From Acanthosoma haemorrhoidale (Eukaryota; Arthropoda; Insecta; Hemiptera; Acanthosomatidae): a stretch of DNA of 64,000 bases. A model generated the notes under the pieces. It was not told the origin of the DNA and made no database searches. It saw only the letters and a program-made list of their open reading frames with translations. The stretch covers positions 91,001,474 to 91,065,473 of the forward strand of contig OV884011.1 in the NCBI GenBank assembly GCA_930367205.1, given 5' to 3'. The translations under genes were made by a program, and so were the position numbers. Shown piece after piece: positions 1 through 11,400 of this stretch. Position 1 is the first letter of the stretch. Each line of letters opens with the position of its first letter.

Positions 1-3000
1 AATATATTTCATATATATTTGAAAATGTTCACTTCTTTTTTACTTTATTCAAACCGATACAAAAAAAAAAAACCATTTGTATCTGCCTTTTTGATTACGT
101 CCATAAGATTAAATAATAATCTTTTTATATTAAAATTTTGTAGCCTGATCTCTTGTATTTTTCTTTAAAATAAGGGTTTACGAATTCATTGCTGATTTAC
201 GTAAATAAATAATTCAACATTGAAAAAAAACTATTTTCATGTATTGTTTGTGAAAAATCATGTAATTTCATACGAAGCGGAATCTTACCATTTATTTGTA
301 TTTCTATTCCAACTTATTCTGGGAAAACTAAGGGAATTAAAAAAATATGCATGAAAAAACTGGGCAAGTCCCATGTAAATACAAATATTAATATATTTAA
401 AAAAATGTATTGAATTTACCAAAACGAGATCACAATAGCATTTATAAAAAGAAGAATTTATTTAGCTTCGATTGAAAATTTATGATGAACATTTGAACTT
501 TTTGAATGATACCATTTAATAGTTGTTTTTTTTAATTTCTCTGTTTTTCCCTGTGATCATTGCCATAGTACACATGTACTTCCGAAGCCATTATAAGGTT
601 CACTTACAATAATAGTTGCAGAATATATTTAGTCTTAGATCACTGCTCCTGGTATTTTATTAACTCTACATTATATTTTGGGTCAATATTCCCATTAATA
701 TTTTGTCTGCCTGTTAAAATTTCTATGGATGTGATGTCTGATTATATCAGTCTATGATTTGATTTAACCATTTCCCTGATTAATTTATCAACTGTTACCT
801 ACCTTCCCCCTCACCTTCATGTGGTGTCATTAAACACTTTGTTTTTCATCTCGGATTTCAGGTTGCCTTAAACCATTTATAGCTGGTCAATATTTCTTAT
901 ATTTCAAAGGAGAGACAGGATAGGTTTGGCCTAATATAATAGGTTGCATAGCGATTAATGTTACCAATCCATGAGCTTGGCTGCCATTTGCTTTCTTACT
1001 ATCCCTGGATTTGGTGGCACTTTCCTAGTAGAAAGGGAGACATTAGTTGATGGGTAATGGTGATACAAGAATTTTGTTTAGAAATTTAAAATAGTATGAT
1101 TCAGGTTAATACATATTAATTTAATAATACTTTGGGGGAATTTGAAACCCACCCAAACATAAAAATAACATTGTGACAAATTATCATTTATAAAAACAAT
1201 TGACCAATGATTTGTAATTATAATATTACATAATTTTTTTTTTTTTAGCTAAAATTTTACTTTCCTATTTATAAGATGTAATGGGATATTTATTAAAAGT
1301 TTATAATGAACAATAATTTATTTTACAATCTTCATTAAGTAGGATAATTTGTATTGGTTTTAGCATATATTTTTGGCTGTTTGAATATTTCACAAAAATA
1401 TAAATAGCTATAGAAAATTTAGATATAATTAAAATAATATTTGCTTAATTATAAGGTTACAAAACAATGATGTAAAATTATAATAAAGTGTGTATATTCT
1501 TGACTGGTGTGCCGCCTAGATTTACCATAATGTGTGTCTGGTTTTATCAAATAATCCAATGCCATTAAAAACATAGGCTTTAATGCTCTTATGAATCAAA
1601 AAAGTCTTTATATTAGAGGAAAATTGCCCCCAAGGAATTATAAAGAGGAACAATTAAATAATATTGGACTGATGTATGTGCGTGCAATCAAAATGAGAAC
1701 TAATAGCATATAATATTAACCATACAAAAAATACATAAATGACTAAAAGTGTATTTTCTAACAATTATAATGAGGAACAAAATATAAAATATAGGAATTA
1801 TTACTGGGGGAACAAAACAAGTTTGAAAGGTTGCATGAATTGATTAGATTAAGGAATGAATAATATTAATGAAAAAATAATGATTAAAGGTAATATGATG
1901 GTACTAGTAAAATCTTGATTTAAAGATTAGGAGCAGTGAATGTTGATAGTAATAGATTCCCACAAGTTGCTGAACTGATAAGAATAGAATGATCAAAATA
2001 GTCCAGGCAACAAAGGCCTAAATATGACATTTAAAAAACAAAACTACGATGTAGTTCTCGAATTTGACACAGTTGTTGGGGAAAGTGTCCTGTACAACAA
2101 AATTAAAGTCCCCGAGGGTGAGGGGAGCAGTCTAAGGGTCATTACATTTTTTCAGTTTTTCTCAAACATCTCACAAACTAGGGATAACTACTCTGAATAC
2201 AAAATTGCCTAAAAAAGTGTTCTATTTTGTTTTTCTATTGAGTTTATGGTTTAGGAGATAGCTAGGGTTATAAAACAGGAATTATCACAATTTTTGTTAA
2301 AACCTTTTATTAATGAGAAAAAAAAGGAAAACTTAATATGTAACAAAGCAAAAGATTTTTAATAAATCAACCAATACTAATAAATTGAAAAACGTATACA
2401 TGTAACATATGATATATGTAATATAATATATAACCACATCAGTAACTGCATAACACATGAGCTTGAATTAAGTATTTTGTTTACACACTGGTACAGAACT
2501 CCTCTGTCTTGACATTCGATGTTCATCCTCCTGGCTAATTTCATTTGAGGAAAAATGTATCGCAGGTTACTGTTAGAGAGAGGTTAGCATAAAAATATGG
2601 CGAGTGTGCAATTTTCAGCAACTTAAAATCACGAAAAACAGTTTGGTGCTTTCGTGAAGCTGGCCAAAACATCTTGAATGAAGCATGTTATTTATCTAGA
2701 TGTCAGGATGAAAGAGATGAGCAGTTGAGAATTCTATGAACCACTGCTGCTGTAATAAGAGGCAATGTCTAACTAATCACAGGAAAATCAAAAGGTATTC
2801 CATTTCTTGAAGATGAAGAATTGGGCATTGATTTCGGGGAGGAAGAAGAAGATTACCTTTGATGATGATAGGATACCTGTGTGCAAACGAAACACAATTC
2901 ATGGTTATGTGTATATATTGTAATTACTGTTCAACCTAAAACAGCACATTAATTTAAAGTGACTGGCCCACCACGCCGAGAATAGATCTTGATGCCAAAT

Positions 3001-3358
3001 GTATAAGGGTGATTTGATTGACCGATCCTTCAATTCGCCAAGGGTAAGATTAAAAAGACGAAGTGCAAAGCTCTGGAGCAAAACATGGTCAACCACTACA
3101 TATTTTTTTGTCATTCTATATCCAAGAAATCAGGCAGCAATGGAATAGAAGACAATAGTACCAGAGAACCCAGAAGACTGTCAAAATGAAGGTATAGGCA
3201 TTATTAATAACCCCCCCCCCCATGCACTGGAAGCTATAGAGATTATATATTGAAGTAAATTTAATAGCCAGGATATTAATAATCAAAACACATTTAACTC
3301 AGGTTGAGTTCTGAAAAACTCATACTCATACTTTTAATCTTTACTATCAATACCGTTA
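1..3358. other. AT-rich non-coding sequence, no recognised gene
   Basis: No exon of VPS13D or other host gene was recognised here. A 62-codon open frame at 2024-2212 (+) lacks any known motif. Position 3211-3221 is a run of 11 C. This stretch is either a long VPS13D intron or its flanking sequence. Confidence 0.5.
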
Positions 3359-3859
3359 TAGGGTAAAACCCCCAGTTTTTAGCACCCATTGGTGGTTATT
3401 CTAGAATATTAAGCTTCTGGAACTGCCGAAAGGTGCTCATTTAAAGCGGGAATCCCCAATGTGCCAGGTCATCCTAGCACTTCCAATCATTTCTCTAGTT
3501 TTATTGGTCAAGAAAGGTGCTCAATTGGTATCACCTGAGAAGGCCATTTCTTATGTTTTTTGTTACAAACACAGTTATTTCTTGAGAAATGGTGTAAACT
3601 GATAATGTTATGTTCTCATAGTTGCCCAAAACTGGTCAGTGAAACATGGTTTTCGGCATCCCTATTGCCTCAGGTTTAAGTTAGTTAGTGCTCCTTACTT
3701 TCCTAGTAAAAAACTAAACAGAGTCGAACTTAAAGATTAATTCAGGATTATTAGATGAATTTATTGATTAAATACTAGTTTAAACATAGGTAGGTGTATA
3801 AATAGAAGATTTCTAAGCCGCAATCTGGATGTTTCGTAAAGGACCCCTGAAACCATCAC

Positions 3860-4160
3860 TGTCACCAGTGCAAGTGTAAATGGCGCAGACATTAAAAAAT
3901 GGTTCCACAGTATCAAAGAGTATTTGAAGGAGGAAGACTCTTTTGATATTCTTCACCATCCCGAATGGATTTTTAATAGAGGTGAAACATGTTTTTTACT
4001 TTGCCCAAAACGGGGATAGTGTTTGCCAATAAGGGTACAAAAAATGTGTACGGAGTAGACTGCGGAACAGCAAATAATGTGATTACTGTGATGTTCACCT
4101 TTTTTATTGCTGGTGAGAGTGTCAATCCATTGCTAATTTATCCCTATTTCAGATCCTCAT
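3860..4160 (+). pseudogene. Tigger/jerky-like DDE_1 transposase remnant
   Basis: About 100 residues of the DDE_1 core remain, read in two frames with a shift near 3990. The phrase GTKNVYGVDCGTANNVITVM followed by FTFFIAGESVNPLLIYPY closely follows the Tigger/jerky pattern (GAKNVYEV...NLTVMFTFSADG...PPMIIYPY). Upstream VNGADIKKWFHSIKEYLKEE and DILHHPEWIFNRGE match the segment before the first catalytic Asp. Confidence 0.75.
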
Positions 4161-4164
4161 TTCT

Positions 4165-4900
4165 GGAGCTATATTATTTAAGGTGGTAATTTTTTGACTT
4201 CCAGTCAACCAGTGATCATAGGTTTTCATGGATGGTTACAGCTAATATTTAAAATTTGGATATATTTGAAATTGCTATGACCAAAATCATGGGATACATT
4301 AAATTTTTTTTCAGGGTGGCTTGTTCAAATTTTGAACCCAATTTCATTGTAAGTATTTTTGTTAAATTCACCACACCAATTTAGGGTATTTGAAATTGTC
4401 AGTTCTGGAACTGCAATCACTTTTGATATCAGTTAAGCGGATTTCAATATGCACTGTAAATTACCTTAAATTCTGGTTTATGGGGACGTTATTCAAATTT
4501 TGAGCCTTGTTTAAATCATGTGTCCATTTGATAAATGCATCAAAAAATTTTAGTGTCTTTATAATCGTCAGTTCGGAAAATAAAATTAGTTCTGGTGGTC
4601 AGCATTTGGGATTTCAATCTACAATCATTACTTGTTTTCCATGTGATGGTTTTTAGCGATAAGCTTTTTCGTTGAACAGTTTGAATCCAAAATTATAATT
4701 CGATTAGTTTTCAAATTGCAAGAACCTACATTGTGAGTTAAATTATATTCTGTATCATGGTGCATTGCTTGTAATTTAATCATGTTTCAATTGTACATCA
4801 TTTCACAAATGAAGGTCTTGAGATCGTCAATTCTGGAACTGCATTATTTATGGTGGTAAGTTTCTGATATCTTGATCGGGTAAGGATGATCATATACAGG
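4165..4900. repeat. Degenerate short-range repeats inside the Tigger element
   Basis: The phrase TTCTGGAACTGCA followed by TTT and GATATC recurs at about 4403-4432 and 4832-4872, with weaker forms near 4158 (TTCTGGAGCTATATTATTTA) and 4570. The spacing is irregular. This suggests old internal duplications replacing the coding core of the element. Confidence 0.4.
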
Positions 4901-6109
4901 GTCAACAGGGGGATCAAGGCTTAAAACCTTTTTGAATATACAGTCAACATTATTATTCTTTTCTTGGATGAAAAGAATATCACAAAGCCTGTCTATCCCC
5001 TTTTTTATTCCAATATTCAGACCTTGTACCTTTTACCCTGGAAGAGGTAGATAGGTACAGATACTCGTCCTGTTTGATTTTGACTCAGGGTACCTATTAT
5101 GCATTTAACATTTCTGCACAGTCATTGAAGTTCTTTCCTCCTTAACACTGCCAGAATTGGTATTTTAAGGTGCCAAGAACTAGCACAAGCAGATATTTTT
5201 ATGGTTAATTATAAAATATTTAATGAAATATCATGTTTTACATGTACATTTTGAAATTAGATGTCCTTACTGACTTGACAGAATCAGAATTGTTGCGTCA
5301 AACACCCATGCGATTTAAAATGAGATGAAAACTGTTCAGTTTCCTTAAGGGTGCCAAAAACTTGTGGCTTTACCCTATCTAACACTAATTATGAATACTA
5401 AACTTTTGAAAACTATGGGTAGCGGTCCTAACTGTCTTTAATGTAGGACAGGTTCCAGGGTTAGCTCATCGATAGGAGAAGCTTTTCATCCTCGTCAATG
5501 TGGTCTTCTTCCATCACATGCCCGATACACTTCAAGAGTGGAATATGCAGGGATCTCACCCCTTAATGCAAATTCTCAGTCATGCCTCCCGGCATACGTT
5601 TTTTCCTAAGTGTGTAGGTCTCCTTTAGCTTTGGTATCATAAAAAATATTCTTATAAATTAACCCATTTTCTGTAAAGATTTGCTGACTGAGTTTAATAT
5701 ATTATCACTATTGTCAGGCTCAAATAGTAACTTGTTGGGTGGTTTACTTTTGGTGTTTGTGGCATGTGGGGAAATGTAGTCTGTCCCCTAATGATTTAAA
5801 CTCTAATGAAATTCATTCAGTATAATTAAAATGAATCCAATATAACGCGAGCTTGACTCGTCTATTAAATATGAAGAATTCTACATTGAAAATAACTCAC
5901 TTATACTAATTAATAATGAACAAGAAATAACAGAAATGACTTAATAAAAAATACTTACATTTTTAATACAATTTGTAGTTTCATACAGTCTCTACAAATT
6001 TTGATGCAGTAGAGATATAGGCCATATACCTGTATCTCTATTGCTGTCTCCAAGGGAAGTTCCGGTAAATGAGGTTTTTATCATTGATACCCAAGCTGCT
6101 ATACAACCC

Positions 6110-6290
6110 TTAACTGTGGCTTATTAAGTTATCTGACTATTAACCATGGAGACCCGGGTTCCATTCCCGACTTCACCATTAAGAATTTTTCTTGTTTGAA
6201 ATGAGCATGTTATGGGTCTACTTAAGCCTTGTGATGGAAACTGTATAGCTACTTGAATAAAAAAAGTACTGAAGGGAACCTGATTTAGAA
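6110..6290 (+). repeat. tRNA-derived SINE-like repeat (family 2)
   Basis: A B-box-like GGGTTCCATTCCCG lies at about 6148-6161, some 45 nt after an A-box-like TGGCTTATTAAGTTATCTG. The 3' part (GTATAGCTACTTGAATAAA) is shared with copies at 41230-41430 and 53260-53400. It sits directly 5' of the R1-like insertion. Confidence 0.5.
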
Positions 6291-6313
6291 AACATATAAA
6301 GGTTTAGAGTTAA

Positions 6314-7356
6314 AAAAGATGGACCGTGCTCAATCTATGTGGCTGGAGATAGAAGGATGAAGAATTAGGGTGGGCACGGAGGTGACGTACCTGGGGGTGA
6401 TAGGGGTGAGACTGGGAAAGAGACTTAGCCTTTCTCCCCACATCGAATACCTGGGTAACAGGATCGTCTCAGTTTGCAACTCCTTCGTGAGGATAGGGGG
6501 AGCGATGTGGGGGGTGAGGTTCCCAGTCTCGAGAACCCTCTACCAGGCTGTGGTAATGGGGATAGTAAGGTACGCTTCGCAGTCATGGTCGGCGCACCTG
6601 AACAAGGGGCAGGTGCATGCCCTGAAGAGGATACAGCGAATGACACTAGTACAGGTCACGAGGTCCTACAGGACGGTATCTCATGACGCGGTGGAGGTTT
6701 TGGCAGCGACGGCACCAGTGGATCTGGTCCTCCTGGAGCATTGCCTCAGGTCGAAGATGAAGAGAGGGCAGCTTGAAGATCTCCCATCTCCCCTACGGAG
6801 AAGAATTGAAGAAGAGCCTGGGAGGTGGAAGGCCCTCATAGGGGAATGGACGATAGAGGCCTGGGGCGCCAGGTGGACTGGTACGACTAAGGGGAGCACC
6901 CTGAAGAAGTACTTCCCCTCAGTCCAGGACAGGCTGAGGGCAAGTTGGGTCTCCCCAGACTACTGGGTGTCAAAAGTACTTACAGGACACGGCGGATTTT
7001 GTGCCAGGCTATATGAATACAAGAGGGCAGAAAGCAAGTCCTGCCCTCATTGCGGAGAGGACAACACCACGGAGCACGTCGTGCTCTCTTGTTATGCGTT
7101 AGAATCGGCTAGAGCACGGCTGCTCTGCTCGATAGGAGAGTATAGTCTGGACGGGTCCGACCTGCCGTCGCTGGTGAATGATGAAGTGAGATACACCGCA
7201 TTCTGCAGATTCGTCGGGGAGTGGAGAAGGGGTCAAGGCTCTGGGCACTTCAATATATCCGGGGGGTGGCGCGGGATGAGCAGCCGTGTCTTCGGACTTC
7301 GGAAACACTCACCCGAAGCCAACGATGTATCGGCGGTTCCAGAGGAGTCACTGTAA
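6314..7356 (+). pseudogene. R1-like ORF2 C-terminus (RT thumb and CCHC-type zinc knuckle)
   Basis: A 328-codon open frame (6370-7356) continues the RT palm edge TEVTYLGVIGVRLGKRLSLS. It has the thumb region YRTVSHDAVEVLAATAPVDL typical of R1/TRAS-type elements and ends with the zinc-knuckle-like CPHCGEDNTTEHVVLSC. The same frame continues upstream to about 6314 (QSMWLEIEG) through one TGA at 6358-6360. No endonuclease or catalytic YADD motif is present because the 5' part is missing. The intact downstream frame suggests a fairly recent insertion. Confidence 0.85.
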
Positions 7357-7397
7357 ATATGTACATATTTATGGGTCTACTTAAGCGTTCTTTGAAA

Positions 7398-7920
7398 GAT
7401 ATCGTAATTTTATTTTTTATTCTTTTACTTTAAATTTATTTTATTTACTATTTATTATTAGGTTCTATTAACAAAAATAATTCTGGCAAAAAGATGAATT
7501 TAATTACAAATTAAATTAATTAATTATACTTGTCTATAATTTTGCTAAGTTCAATACCACTAACCAAAAGAAATTTTAAAGTTTTTCTGACACACAATTT
7601 ACAACTAACATGTATCACGGGCTGATTCCAAAACTAGATTGAATAATGTTGTGTTATCATCATAACAACAACAACTAACAACTTAAAAAGTTGTTCCATC
7701 ACTAGATATAGATAATTATATACCAGGCTGATCCCAAAACTAGAGTGAATAATGCTGTGTTCTCATCATAACAACAACAACTATACTAGAAAAGTTTTTT
7801 CCTCTACTCTCAATTGTTTTTATTTTCGCCTTCATGATATATGCTTTGAATAACATATTTATATTTCAATTTCTTGATATACAAAGTCTATAATATTAAA
7901 TATCACAACAATATATATAT
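7398..7920. repeat. AT-rich dispersed repeat, copy 1
   Basis: Shares with 15738-16262 the stretch TTATTCTTTTACTTTAAATT continuing to GTTCTATTAACAAAAATAAT TCTGGCAAAA, then ACGGGCTGATCCCAAAACTA and ATCACAACAATATAT. This copy contains the GGGCTGATTCCAAAACTAGA block twice (about 7620-7680 and 7727-7787, period about 107 bp); the second locus has it once. No coding content. Confidence 0.6.
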
Positions 7921-8484
7921 AAGGTAGGACTGAGAAGCATATGGTTAGATATAAGTTTAGTTATAGGGGGATAGATGATGCACACCCCTTGTAAATATAG
8001 TATTTAAGTATAGTAGTAAGATATTAGTCTAGTTATCGGATCTGTAAATAGATTAAGGATACTAGCTATAAGGACAAAAAAAAATTAAAAAAAAAAAAAA
8101 AGCTGGTAAGGATTGTACAAAGTAGATTTAAGTAAAAGTTTTTATTTTATTTTGTTTTCTTTGGAATTTCTCTATGTGTTGATTTTGAAAAATAAAGAAC
8201 AAAAAACAGAATTACTCAAGGTGCGCTGACCGGTGCAACAATCCCATTGCACCGGAATACGCGCACCACAGGCTACGTAACCCCATGAGCTCTCTTCACT
8301 GCCTTTTGGGGTAAGCCCGTTTGAGGCTCAGCCTTAGGAAGGGCAAAAAAAAAGGTTTAGAGTTATAAAGCCAGCCATGGTGTTTTTTTTTTGTTTTTTT
8401 AACTCTTCGATATAATTTCGCGTTACATTTGTTCATTTTTGTTCTGAAAATGTATGGTTTTTATTACTTTTATGGTTATTGTAG

Positions 8485-11400
8485 AAGTGCTTCTGGATGC
8501 TATGAATATTGTAATGGAAAGTATGGATATTGTTACCGGCGAAAGAGTAAATGAATTTGAAGAATTTTCTTCTCATATCATTCCCATGGGAAGTTATTGT
8601 GTAAAAAGAAAAAGTGGCTCTCTTCTAAAAGAGAAATGCCATTTGAAACTTCAAGTGGAAAGGAATCTAATGAAGTACCAACATCCAGGTTAGCATATCT
8701 TTTCTTTTACTTTACAGTTGTTTTGATTACAGTTTCTCCATTAATAATTTCAGTTCCAGATATCACCATCCATGGGACATTATCAACTCTAGCTGCTAGA
8801 CTTTCTTTAAGTGATTATAAATTAGTTTCTGGACTTCTTACCTTTAATATTGGAGAGTCTTTAGATGATTTGCAAATCCCCGAAATTACACCGACATTTA
8901 CTGGTGATGATGACGTATGTATTTTTAATTCCTGATATGCTAATGTTCAAGTAACAAAAATCAAATGCTTGAATATTAAACCAAAGTAAAAATATGTTTC
9001 AGTATGATGTTTGGACATGTACTGCTATGAAATTTGAACTAGTCGATGTAAGCGTTTCCCTTGCCCCTAGCGGTACCTTCGATCTTGCGTGTATAAATTT
9101 CATTAAGTCCAGCCTTACTGTAGATAATTATAGCAACAGAACACAGGATGTTGATCTAGTCTCGGAGGAAATTCTTATAACTGATATAAGATATCTTGGT
9201 AAGCAAATTAGTTTAAAAATTATAATAAAATGAAAATTCACCCAAAATTTTTGAGAAAAATTTATTCAGCAACAAAAAAATAGGAAATTACTTCCATATG
9301 AAAAAATTTACAAGAAATTGATTATAACAGGTAACATCATTTCACTAGAAGTAACATAATTTCAAGATACCTCACTTATTTAATCACATATTGAATACTG
9401 GATGCATTGAGTTACAATGTGGATTGAATACATTAAAATAACATTGTGACACTCACTCACAGTATATTTCACTTCTCGTAAAAACAGAGTCAATTGACAC
9501 AAGTAAGTACTATTTACAAGAGACCTGTAGGTCATTCCACTCCATGACAGCTTCTGAGAAGTTTGAATTGAGATCTTCTAAATTAAAGGGTTGGCCAAAA
9601 AGTCCGTTCGGTTTTTGTCGTCACCAAACTTCAAGCAGTCTAATATGTAGCTAACTTCAGTCCGTCCCTTGCAAGTGCGCTCTCGTCAGATACTAGACAC
9701 TTCAACATAGTTTGACGCAAAATTCCGACGAGACTGATTGTATTTTGTGTGTTTAGGATCATCCTGAAAATGGAAAACCAAAACAAACATTATCGACACC
9801 TCATGCTTTTTTATTTAAAAAAAGGCAAGAAAGCAGTGGAAACTTGCAGGAAGATATGCGCTGTATATGGAGAGGATGGTGTTGGAGAACATGTGTGCCA
9901 GAAGTGGTTTTCAAGATTTTGATCGGGAAATTTTTCGGTTCACGACGCACCTCGCTCAGGCCGGCCAACTGAGATTAACAGCGACAAAGTGAAGAAATAA
10001 GTCGACACCAATCCCAGTTATACAACCAGGGAGATCGCAGTTATCCTCAAAATATCCAAATCGAGTGTTGAAAACCATCTGCATCAACTTGGCTACGTGA
10101 GCAGGCTCGATATTTGGGTTCCCAATCAACTTGGCTACGTGAGCAGGCTCGATATTTGGGTTCCCCATCAACTTAGTGAGGATAACCTCGCCAAAAGGAT
10201 TTCCATCTGCGATTCGTTGCGGAAACGTGAAGAAAACGATCCTTTTTTGAAGAGAATGAAGACAGGGGACGAAAAGTGGATCGTCTATAACAATGTAGAG
10301 CGCAAAAGCTCATGGGTAAATCCGGTGAATCATCACAAACAACCCCCCAAATCAGGACTTCCCCTAAAGAAGGTTATGCTCTCGATTTGGTGGGATTGGA
10401 GGGGTTTTGTCTTTTATGAACTTCTTCCCACGAACAGGACCATCAATTCGGATGTGTACTGTGACCAGCTGGACAAATTAAATGCAGTGATCCACCAGAA
10501 GCATCCAACTAACCAACCGTAAGGGGATTGTCCTTCATCACGACACTGCCAGACTGCACACTTCTTTGCAGACGCGGCAAAAGTTACTGGAGCTTGGCTG
10601 AGAAGTTTTGCCGCACCCTCCATATTCGCCCGACCTTGCACCTTCAGATTTCCACCTGTTTCGGTCTCTTCAAAATTCATTGAATGGACAGACCTTCAAC
10701 TCGGAAGAAGATGTAAAAATCCACTTGGAAAATTTTTTTGGCAGTAAAGACAGGAGATTCTTTGAGCATGGAATTATGAATCGGCACATGAGATGGCAGA
10801 AGATACTGGAACAAAACGGCAATTATATCATTGATTGAATAAATCGCTTTGTGTTTTAAAGTTGTGTCTTATTTTCGCTTAAAATACCGAATGGACTTTT
10901 TGGCCAACCTGATAGTAAACCTATCATAAATCATGGAGGATGTACCCTCCGTATAGATCCTCAGTTACCATGTCAGCTATTATTTCTGTGCTCAGATGGC
11001 AAAATGTTCAATGCAAAAAAGTCATTCATCATGTTCATTGGCAAAAAGTCACTTTTCCTAACAAAGAGATTTTTTCACATTCCAGAGTTCTTAAGTACTA
11101 TAAAAAGATACTATAGTATTAACCAACTATCATTGGTAATATGTTGACGTGTGTAAAACAACTTTGTGATTTTTCATTACTCTATAATACTTATGCAATC
11201 TGGAATATAAACAAATCTCTTTGTTCGGAAAAGTGACATATCATTTTTCCATTTGATCACATATTTGTCTTAGTTACATCACATTGTCTGATTTTGATAT
11301 ATTTCCACAATGAGTAAATATACAAAATAATTAATGAAGTAAATGTATGCTTTTGTTTCTCATTTAAAAATATAAGTACTATAAAATATCCTTAAACAAT

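Larger units (their letters stand above)
3361..5375 (+). mobile_element. Degenerate Tigger/pogo-type DNA transposon with TIRs
   Basis: Ends are inverted repeats: 3361-3388 reads GGGTAAAACCCCCAG then TTTTTAGCACCC. The complement of 5348-5375 reads GGGTAAAGCCACAAG then TTTTTGGCACCC. TA flanks both ends (3359-3360 and 5376-5377), the duplication made by pogo/Tigger elements. Inside, 3860-4155 keeps part of a DDE_1 transposase in two frames: ASVNGADIKKWFHSIKEYL with EWIFNRGETCFLLCPK, then GTKNVYGVDCGTANNVITVM with FTFFIAGESVNPLLIYPY. A frameshift near 3990 and loss of most of the remaining sequence make it dead. Total length is 2,015 bp. Confidence 0.8.
6313..8350 (+). mobile_element. 5'-truncated R1-like non-LTR retrotransposon with target-site duplication
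   Basis: The element is bracketed by the 15-bp direct repeat AAAGGTTTAGAGTTA at 6298-6312 and 8351-8365. It begins within reverse transcriptase, so it is truncated at its 5' end, as is usual for target-primed insertion. It ends GCCTTAGGAAGGGC plus a run of A (8345-8353, overlapping the duplication). The 3' UTR is unusually long and appears to contain a second AT-rich repeat (about 7398-7920, shared with 15738-16262) and an internal A-rich tract at 8077-8101. GC content is clearly higher than the surroundings in the coding part and the last 130 bp. Confidence 0.85.

Noticed and set aside
2905..3114. 69-codon minus-strand open frame
   Set aside because: No recognisable motif, and it lies just outside the Tigger TIR. 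Treated as a chance frame.
6425..7308. Several minus- and plus-strand frames overlapping the R1-like ORF
   Set aside because: They are shadows of the GC-rich retrotransposon frame and have no independent support.
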